Source of the DNA: Lutjanus erythropterus
Lineage: Eukaryota; Chordata; Actinopteri; Lutjaniformes; Lutjanidae
Direction: 5' to 3'
Length of the DNA: 64,000 nucleotides
NCBI GenBank assembly: GCA_020091685.1
Contig: CM034600.1
Location: 38,279,534 to 38,343,533 of the forward strand
Below the pieces are notes generated by a model. The model was not told where the DNA came from. It saw only the letters and a program-made list of their open reading frames with translations, and ran no database searches. Below, piece by piece: positions 56,381 through 64,000 of this stretch; within the stretch, counting starts at the first letter, position 1, and every line of letters starts with the position of its first letter. The position numbers and the translations under genes were made by a program.

Positions 56381-57048
56381 TAAGTTTGGGTGGTAAAACG
56401 GTATTACGGTGTACCAGGGTACTAAAAAAATCCTGATGGTATGATTTTCATTAAATGCAGACGCTCTTCTTTCTATTAAACTGAGAGGAGATGCTGTGTT
56501 GTAGTGTACAGCTGACACCACCAGGGGTCAGTGTCTGCATGTAGCTTTTATGACAAGAAGAAGAAACATGGCGTCTTGGGAATAAAGTTACAGGACTAAC
56601 TAATTTAAAAAAAGAGAAAAATGCATCAGCGCCTGTTTTGGATTATGTTGGATTCAGTCTCGAGGATTAAAAGTAAACTAACAAACACTGCAGACTGTTG
56701 ACTGGTCAGAGTAGCGTTTCATCATGAGTGTAACTTCACAGAGGGAGAGGGGCAGACTAATTACTGGTGACTAGTAACGGTGAATGCACACTGAGTGAAG
56801 TGGAAGGTGTGCACTGAAGTTGTCACTCTGGCAGAAAATGTACATAGACGGCGCCGTAAATTTTACAGTTCAGGTTTGAACTTGTCAGTGAATAAAGGCT
56901 GTATTTTATCAACACCAAAGTGGAGCTGTGGAACAGTGTTGTTTCCCAGCTGTGAATAGTGCCACTATGACGATCAGCTCCGTCTAATATCCCGGTAAAA
57001 TGCCAGGAGGGTATGAAGGTATGAAAAAGTGGATACCACCCAGGCCCT
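56381..57048. mobile_element. hAT-like non-autonomous element with 8-bp target duplication
   Basis: Ends 'taagtttgggtggta' and 'taccacccaggccct' are imperfect inverted repeats sharing TGGGTGGTA. Both flanks carry gtgctgct (56373-56380 and 57049-57056). It is 668 bp and non-coding. The 8-bp duplication and terminus fit hAT MITEs. Confidence 0.78.
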
Positions 57049-57056
57049 GTGCTGCT

Positions 57057-58470
57057 TCAACAGTTTGCTTCACATTAGAGCTACTTTTTCTTCTTCAATC
57101 TCATTCTAAGTTCATTTTTTGGTTCAGATAAGTGGTTTTTGCTGTAAAGTGGTAGGTCTGGACAGTATAGATGAATTTTGCGATGTACCGGAAGGTAACC
57201 ACCTGCCATTGCTGCGGTGGCGTCTCCCCACAGTAAGAGCGCAAATGAATGCGTTAGCGTTAGTTTTGACACCAGTGTCAAGGAGGTTGGAGATGCAGTT
57301 CAGCTGCTCCAACAGTCGTGTCAGATTTCATCTTTGGAAAAAAACAGAATGCAAAAAGAAGGGAACCCCAGACCTGCAAGATCTCACTAGAGCCTCACAA
57401 ATTTGGGGTTCCCTTCTAGACACAACCAGCAGACCCAGATATGCAGGAACATGATGTAGAATTTGTGGGTGTTCTGTAGCATCACCTAATGGGGACAGGA
57501 AGTGACATCAAACTCCTTCCTGCTGTGTCTGAAACACGTGAAAATTGAGAGCCTGGTGCGAGGGCATGTCCAATCCTGCTTACAGCTTCAATGATTATTG
57601 GTATTGGAATTTGTTAATTAAGGTACCTGATAATCATTAAAAACTCAAACATGTTTATGTTTTGGTTGTATATAGTTTTTAATGAATCCATTCATGCATA
57701 ATTTGTTATAAAGTGAGTGAAATGTTTTGCTTTTTGTTCTCACTGATCAAATATGAAAACTGCATTTTATTACAACTCAGCTCTTACTGAATAATATTTT
57801 TTTCCTGTACTGGACACCATGCATGAAAGGAGTAATATGAAAGTATGAGTAAATGCCTGTGCAAATACAATCAGCTCTAATGATCATGATGGTCAGCCTT
57901 ATTCTGTGGTGACTGTCCTCTGCTGCAAAATCACAGGTTTGTATGAAATGAGAAAACCAGTGGTGTGTCACCATTAGTCACTACAGTGATACTTATTAAT
58001 ATAGGGCTATGACACACTGACTAAAAATAGATTTTTGCAAAATGACACAAGACCAGGAGCCAGTTAATGAAGAAACATAAATAATAATGTTCAGAATAAT
58101 AAGAATGAAAATTCTTTATTTTCAGATTACCTCACATATTAATTTATTTTCTAAATTACAGTTTTTTATGCTTGTTTGCACACTAAAATAAAAAATAACA
58201 CACAGTCAGTGAAACCTGACTCAAGGAGTAAAACCTCAGTCCAGATGTGCACATGTGCACACTATAAGCACATTTACAGCCTCACACTTTTTGCAAAACA
58301 CTAAACAAAGTGTTTTTCAAACCATTAAACACACAGGAGCTTCACAGTTTCATCCTGACAACCACCAACAAGATAAAGACGTCAACCAATAGTCATCATC
58401 ATCATCATCAGTGCATGCAGTGACGTGTTTAACCATAGAATGAGAGATAGTGTCGACAGGCAGGAAACAT
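57057..58470. other. Intergenic region before unit 9
   Basis: No gene supported. A 60-100 codon frame around 57119-57454 lacks family motifs. An imperfect inverted pair ('aagaagggaaccccagacct' near 57355 and 'ttggggttcccttctaga' near 57402) forms a small hairpin of unknown role. Confidence 0.4.
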
Positions 58471-58479
58471 CAAACCGAG

Positions 58480-58571
58480 CAACTTCAGCTTCCTGACTGA
58501 TCAAACGGACTTAGTGTAGAACGAGTGAAGTCGTAGAAACAGTTCGATTGTTCACCAGGATCAAATTCAGA
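58480..58571 (+). promoter_or_regulatory. Candidate promoter/5'UTR of unit 9
   Basis: Shares 'cagcttcctg', 'ctgatca' and 'gaatgaatatcca' in the same order with the region before unit 2, including an ETS-type GGAA core on the minus strand. Inferred from conservation only. Confidence 0.35.
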
Positions 58572-58611
58572 ATGAATATCCACCAGATTCTCTTCTTCTG
58601 CTTCTCATCAG
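58572..58611 (+). CDS. Unit 9 leader exon
   Basis: MNIHQILFFCFSS, phase-1 G, donor GTGAGA. Confidence 0.78.
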
Positions 58612-61600
58612 GTGAGAACTGATTACCTGACTTCCTCTTTAATGCTGCATCATGTGTGTGTTGTTGTGTAAATTCAAACAAGTCGGAAATGTGTTACGTA
58701 CGTCTCAGTGTCGCTGCCATCTTGTCATTTTCTGAAATATTGTCTCTGTTGCAACACCTCGATAATATTCTCTAATGTAATTAAATGTAATGAAATTCAG
58801 TTTAACAAAACATGAGTCATCCATCATAATTAGTTGTTTTTAGTTTTATTACATGTTGCAGTGTAAAATCTTAAAATCAGTTCATATCGTTCATATCGAG
58901 AACAGGAACAAGAAGCCTTTGTGAAAAAAACACAAACTCAAGTATACAGATAATATCCTGTCTAGTTGGTGTGATGATGACAGTTCTGACCGAGCTTTAA
59001 CCAGGATCTGACAGTATTTTATAATCCTGAATCTGCTTTAAAACTGTCAGGTAGAGAATACTGTTGATTGATAATGCAGTTTGTGCAAAGGAAGTCTTCC
59101 AGTGTGTAATTCTGCAGTTTCCTTCTGATGTACCTCAGGTTTTTGTACCGGTGCCCTTTTTATTGTTTTCGCCCCTGTCCTTTAGACAGCCTGAGTCCAC
59201 CACTGCTGATGCCTGAGACCAGGAGGTTGTGCAATATGATAGATGAGATAAAACCATTGCATGCATAAAAGTTAAAGCTGTACTTAACGGTAATCTGATT
59301 TGCCTGAAGTTTTGTAGATTGGCCCACACAGTCCTACTTAACTTTTTTATATGTTGTCAAATTTATTTTGAGAGCTCAGAACAATTCCAAGATACTTGAG
59401 ATTCTGTACTTTCTCTGGTTCGGTTTCTTTTATCCTCACTTAAAAAGTGTCTGTGACCAAAGATATTCAGTTTGTTGTCAGAGAGGAGTAAAGAAACCAG
59501 AAAATATTCACATTTAAGAAGCTGAAATCTGAGACTTCTGACTATTCTTTCTTAAAAAATCACTCGAACTGTTAAATCGATTATCAAAACGGTTGGTGGT
59601 TAATAATGGATTAATAATCAATTAGTTGTTGCAGCTCTAATGAGACACTTATGCACAGCCAGTGTATTACCTTCAGTAGATGGCGGATCAGTTAGTGGAA
59701 GGACAGATATGTTCTTGCACCGGCGCTCAGCACCGTGCTGTTGCAGAAAAATCTTTTATTGCCACATAAATAAAGGCCTACCATAAAAATCCAATGCAAA
59801 ACAGTCTTTTATTTTTACGCTACATTTTCTCAACCGTATTTCTAACATATATCCTACAAATAGTGGTGCCTGCTTCTGTATCACTCCACAAATCAGCTGT
59901 TTGGCTCAGAGGGCTGCAAGATCAGACTTAAATCAAACTTTACTGTCGTGCGTGTGTTTCTCTGGGCTGTTTAAAGAAACGTGTCCTGGTCACTTGGGCA
60001 GATATTAATTTTTTTTTAGGTAGGTCTTTATCTATGTGGCTAAAATACATTTTCCGCTGATTCTGTCTGCAACAGCACAGTGCTGAGATCTTCCCTTCTA
60101 CTGTCCCTTTAATATTTTGAAGCAATTTGCTAGTTCTGTTGAATACTTGGGTCTGAAACTGAAATGCTCAGTGTCGTGTTTGATATTAAAAAGTATGGAC
60201 AAAAAGCAACACAAACAGAAAAAACATGTTTCCCACAGAAACTCTGAGTATGACTTCAGCAAAAAGTACAGCTGTGCCTCTGTATCATCTCTGTGTTTCC
60301 ATGAAGTGAAGGATCAGCCCTCTTTGACCTGCAGTCAACAAAAACTAGAAAGTCCTGACCGTCGGTGTTCTCTGTTTATCTTTTCAGCAGCACTGCATGA
60401 TGGAGGTGCCACTGTCCCCATTTATCAAAGACTCGAAGGAAGAAATTTGACAGTGGTATGTCCATTTTCCTCGTCTGAAAGCAGGAAGTTCTTCTGTAGG
60501 AGAACATGTGAAGAAGGAAACATTCTCATTGACACACATGAGAACAGGAGTCAGAGCGGCAGATACAGCATCGAACACGAAGACATACATCAAACAGGAC
60601 AGCTGCTGTCTGTGACCATCACACAGGTGAACAAGTCTGACTCTGGACGGTTCAGGTGTGGGCTGGGAAATCCTTCGTTTCCAGCTGTATACAGAGAGTT
60701 TGGTATTGCGGTAATTGATGGTGAGTATATTACTAAAATAACTGTTATTATTTCTGCATGTCTGTCAAATCTTTTAGAAGCAGAGACATGAATGAAATCA
60801 TTTAGAGTCCAATTAAATAACTGTCCAAATGTGACGTCAGCCAATGATGAATTGGATATTATTGAATCTTTGTTGGATTAAATCATTTACTCACTGGTTG
60901 AACTGGGAAGCTTCCAGTCTGCGGATCTGTGTAAATGTGAAGCAGGAAATATTGTGACCAGACTGCAGCAGGAAGTGCAGCTTGTGTTTGTCAAGCAGGG
61001 CCCTGTTTCCCAGAGCCTTCGTAGCACTACGTGCGTCGTAAGTTGTATTTTAAGGTCTCCCTTAAGGTTGTCCCAACTCTGGGAAACAGCCCGTAACCTT
61101 AAGGGAGACCTTAAAATACAACTTACGACGCACGTAGCGCTACGAAGGCTCTGGGAAACAGGGCCCTGGTCAGTACGAAGCAGCAAGAAAAAGAAGGGTT
61201 TGACATTAACAGAGTAAAAAGTAATTCTGTGGCCACCAGCCTCCCAAGTCCCAATCCCATGACAGAGTAAACAAAATCCTGCCCTGTCCTGATCCTGAAA
61301 GAATGACCCCCGTCCCATCCCCGTCAATCCACAGCCTGCAAAAACCTCACCTACTCTTCTTATGATCGTCCCAGACCTGCAAACTCATAATAATGAACTT
61401 TTTAGCATTTATATCTGTGTTCATCACCATTTTCAGCACTTATCTCTGGGTTCTTAACCAATTTTATTGTTGATATGTGGTCAGATTATAAACAAACGAT
61501 GTGCCAGCATGGCGGCGCTGACACTGGACTCGCGGTAGAGACACAGCACAAGACGTTAAAATGTCCCTCTGTTTCAAGCCCCAAATATTCATCACCTCTC

Positions 61601-63260
61601 AACTAAAAAAAAAGCAAAACAAATATATGGAAACAAACAACAAGTTTTGGGAACTTGCGATCCATATACAGGACCTGTCGCCATATGTGAGTCACCAAAG
61701 TCCCTGTCAGAGACTCACTTTGGTGATGTTGACTTCTGTCTTGTGGAGAATCCCTCACTTTACTCTGCTGATCTGGATGAAAGCTTACAAAAGTACAGTC
61801 AGTTATATGTATTTTTAATCTGGATGGGTCAGTAATGCTGGGAAAGTCTTCACTGTCAGAGTAAAGGTGAGTATAAATCTAATCAAAACTTTGGTAAAGT
61901 GTCCACTGTAAAGACATGCGTACTCTGACGGCTGCCATTGTTTGTCCTCCCCGGGGACAGAGGCACATTTAATAGCACAAATTCATGATCTCCTTGTTTC
62001 TGAGTTCTCTTTGACAGACAGGATTCTGTAGAATCACAGCCCAGGTTTGTCTCCTCGGCAGTTAGTTCATCCGATCACGCAACAATTATCCGAAACAACA
62101 GAGACCGTTCGGGCAGCGAAAGACAGAATTGTTTTGCCTTCCAAAGGGGCGTTCCCATACGGACATGACGTCACATGAAAACTATGAATATGTGTGTAAT
62201 ATAATATGTCTAGATTTTAATAAAATTGTGAGAATATAACATTTCAAAACTTTTCCAACAGCGCTGCAGACTGGTTCATTCAACGAAGACGTCTTCTTTT
62301 ACAGAGAAATGGAAGGAAATGATTTTGTGGGAACTAATTTCTTTAACTCATCTGGAACAGTGAAGTTCCTCTGCAAGAACGAATGTGAAGCCGACGACCT
62401 TCTCATTCACACCACTGGTGACAGAGCTCAAAGTGGCAGATACAGCCTCCAGTATACATATATAGAAGGATGGACAGGTGGAGTTTTGGATGTGGCCATC
62501 TCCCAGGTGACCAGGTATGACTCAGGACGGTACACGTGCGGTGTGGACGGAGAAGTTTCTGAGTTTGAGCTCATAGTTGATGGTGAGTTTCTTCTGAAAA
62601 CCGTTTGGGCTGTCCTGAATAAAATGACTCCATACTGCTGGTCTGGTGCAATCCGAGTCTCCTGAAGTCCTGATAGGCTGTTTGCACGCCGTCACACCAC
62701 ACACACACACACACACAGTTCAGACGGTGTGTACACACATGTGAACGTGGCTCAAAGTTAAAGCTCTTCAGTGAAGATTTGGTTTCTTTTGTCAACTTTG
62801 ACAATAAACTGAATATCTTTAGATTGTGAGCAAAAAACACATCCGTTTTCTCACCTTTAATCGATCAAATGTCTATTAATCGTTTAATCAAGAAAATAAT
62901 AAACCAATTAATAGACTCAAATACTAATCATTCAGTACAGCCCAGTCCTGTGTTTTTTGTTTGTCTGTTGTTGTTGTTTTCCCATGGTGTGTATACATTT
63001 GCTCTTTTTTTAATCTTTATAACTTAATATTTTGATTATCTGATTAATGGCTGAGACTGACCTGAGATCAGATAAGAGACAGAACATAAAGACTTTGTAT
63101 AATATGCACATCTGAATTTCTCTGATCTGATTGTTTCATTTTGTGTGTTTGTGTGTTTTCCAAATATTTTTGATAGAAGCAACAACACAGAGTTTAAACT
63201 CCAGTACAGGAAACTCCACACCTTCATCATTGTTCCCTGAAAGCACCGTCCAGTGTACAG
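58572..63260 (+). CDS. Unit 9: two-V CD300/PIGRL-like receptor, 3' end outside window
   Basis: Leader 58572-58611, V1 60391-60720, V2 62262-62582, stalk 63177-63260; all open and in phase, with TM and tail beyond the window end. It belongs to the same lineage as unit 2 (MNIH leader, GSFNED/GGHSG start, NSSTG stalk). V1 has all Ig landmarks. V2 keeps the extra Cys pair and the F-strand Cys but has lost the B-strand Cys (see findings). The V1-V2 intron is enlarged by a foldback element and other inserted DNA. Signalling type unknown without the tail. Confidence 0.8.
59135..59329 (-). mobile_element. LINE reverse-transcriptase C-terminal fragment
   Basis: The minus strand reads LQNFRQIRLPLSTALTFMHA, then MVLSHLSYCTTSWSQAS. 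This matches the thumb region of fish LINEs (N-F-x-x-I-R ... H-A-M-I/V-L-S-H-x-x-Y-C-x-T-S-W). Truncated, antisense in unit 9 intron 1. Confidence 0.68.
59455..59640. repeat. Dispersed repeat, copy 2
   Basis: Counterpart of 3930-4100; ends 'agttgttgcagctctaatg' preceded by alternating 'ttaataat' words. Confidence 0.5.
60391..60720 (+). CDS. Unit 9 V-set exon 1 (V1)
   Basis: NAGNAG acceptor (ttcagcag). Reads ALHDGGATVPIY, LTVVCPFSS with the B-strand Cys, RKFFCRRTCEEGNILIDT, GRYSIEH, SVTITQVNKSDSGRFRCGLG and AVIDG|GTGAGT. An apparent longer frame running upstream from 60117 is intron read-through, not coding. Confidence 0.85.
60996..61168. mobile_element. Near-perfect foldback (MITE) with 74-bp arms
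   Basis: Left arm 60996-61069 and right arm 61095-61168 are reverse complements with a single mismatch, separated by 25 bases. Ends 'cagggccctgtttcccagag' and its complement. The loop repeats 'ctctgggaaacag'. Inserted in the V1-V2 intron of unit 9 just after the conserved pre-V motif. Confidence 0.88.
61169..62230. other. Enlarged part of the unit 9 V1-V2 intron
   Basis: About 1 kb absent from unit 2. It has a higher GC content in parts (about 61490-61560) and a 60-85 codon frame around 61561-61835 (LSETHFGDVDFCLVENP) without any motif I recognise. Probably further transposon debris; not called as a gene. Confidence 0.35.
62262..62582 (+). CDS. Unit 9 V-set exon 2 (V2), lacks canonical B-strand Cys
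   Basis: ALQTGSFNEDVFFY, NDFVGTNFFNSS (Asn where paralogues have the B-strand Cys), VKFLCKNECEADDLLIHTT, GRYSLQY, VAISQVTRYDSGRYTCGVDG and LIVDG|GTGAGT. Fully open, good splice sites. Confidence 0.83.
62697..62718. repeat. (CA)n microsatellite
   Basis: About 10 CA units in the V2-stalk intron of unit 9. Confidence 0.85.
63177..63260 (+). CDS. Unit 9 stalk exon
   Basis: 84 bases, phase 1-1: EATTQSLNSSTGNSTPSS then LFPESTVQCTG. It is shorter than the unit 2 stalk, with two N-x-S/T sequons and a Cys near the membrane that could form a dimer. Confidence 0.72.
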
Positions 63261-63523
63261 GTAGAAGACATTTCACAGTGGATGATTTGTCCTCCAGCTA
63301 ATCACTGTCTTTCTGCTAATTTCAGTCTAACTTCTTCATTAAATTAAGAATCACAACATTTCCCAAACAAACATCATTAATTACTGCAGTACTCCTACAT
63401 TATACTACATTTCATATTTAAATTTGAATGTTATTTTCTTCAGGACCGAGTACATTTAAATTCTGCAACTTTTTTTCTTTGATCAGACCAAAGTCTGTGA
63501 CAAACAACAAGAAGATTTTACTC

Positions 63524-64000
63524 TTAAAGGGATAGTTCACTCAAAACTGATAATTCAGTCATTATGTCCTCACCCTCATGCTGATTGAAAATCGGGTTTA
63601 GTTTTTTTAGTCCACAAAACACTGCTGGAGTTTTACAGGAAAACAGTGTTGCAGAATCTCCCAAACAGTTGAAGTGAATGGTGACCAGTTTTCAAATGTA
63701 AAAACACAAACACCCAGTTCAGACGGTGCTTATGTGAATGTGAACGTGGCTCAAAGCTGAGCATCTACAATGACATGTCAGATTTCTCCAGATGAGCAGT
63801 ATGGAGGCATTTTATGTTTTTATTTTTTTTCCCCAGTTGTTGTTTTACATTTGAAAACTTCCATTGTTTTGGAGATTCTGCAACACCGTTTTCCTGTGAA
63901 ACTCCAGCAGTGTTTTGTGGACTAAAAAACTAAAACCTGAGCCAAACAAACTCAAATATTGACAATACTTCTATCCGTAGATGATATATATCTCTCCCTC
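63524..64000. mobile_element. TTAA/foldback element, copy B (runs off the window)
   Basis: Begins TTAA-AGGGATAGTTCACTC like copy A at 5414. About 63615-63705 ('gtccacaaaacactgctgga' to 'tttcaaatgtaaaa') is repeated in inverted orientation at about 63835-63925, making a stem with arms near 90 bp. The right terminus lies outside the window. Confidence 0.7.

Noticed and set aside
60117..60791. Longest open frame in the window (224 codons)
   Set aside because: Only the part from 60391 is a V-set exon with a proper acceptor; the upstream part is intron without motifs, and the frame ends after the donor at 60721.

Overview
The window is nuclear DNA of a teleost fish, probably a percomorph (inference). 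The support is intron-rich vertebrate genes with GT-AG splice sites, AT-rich introns full of dinucleotide repeats, fish-type hAT/TTAA/foldback transposons, truncated non-LTR retrotransposons, and an expanded family of CD300/CMRF35-like (polymeric-Ig-receptor-like, PIGRL) receptors. No rRNA, bacterial operon or CRISPR is present, and no intact tRNA was seen.

All recognisable genes lie on the + strand in one tandem array. The building block is a short leader exon, one or two V-set Ig exons (all phase 1-1), a Ser/Thr-rich stalk exon, a transmembrane (TM) exon and one or more cytoplasmic exons with tyrosine motifs. Each V exon has the CD300/pIgR hallmarks: an extra Cys pair (F-C-x3-C), a G-R-Y-S/R-I strand and D-S-G-x-Y/F-x-C-G. 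Two lineages are visible. The 'MNIH' lineage comprises unit 1 (1-3459, 5' end outside the window), unit 2 (5980-13983, complete, 368 aa predicted) and unit 9 (58572 onward, 3' end outside). The 'MKVHH' lineage comprises unit 4 (17721-23511), unit 6 (25740-32340), unit 7 (33970-42960) and unit 8 (46356-55651). Between them lie debris: an orphan leader at 15312 and an orphan TM exon at 24995.

Units 1 and 2 would give inhibitory receptors with a SIYENI or SIYQSL ITIM. Unit 8 ends in a different, intact TM plus three tail exons with four Tyr motifs, including a canonical LTYSDL ITIM. Units 4, 6, 7 and the 5' half of unit 8 carry frameshifts. In units 7 and 8 every lesion I found is a 1-2 base indel, usually intact in the sister copy, so young pseudogenes cannot be told from consensus errors in a long-read assembly.

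The rest is mobile and repetitive DNA: two hAT elements with perfect 8-bp target duplications (6306-7246, 56381-57048), a TTAA element with a foldback relative, a near-perfect 74-bp-arm foldback (60996-61168), two further inverted-repeat families with two copies each, at least five decayed minus-strand LINE fragments, a tRNA-like SINE, a minisatellite and many microsatellites. Two microsatellites lie in exons: a GTT/GTG run encoding 13 valines in the TM of unit 2, and a 26-unit CCT run in the tail exon of unit 6. The array appears to have grown by segmental duplication with a period near 11.8 kb between units 7 and 8.
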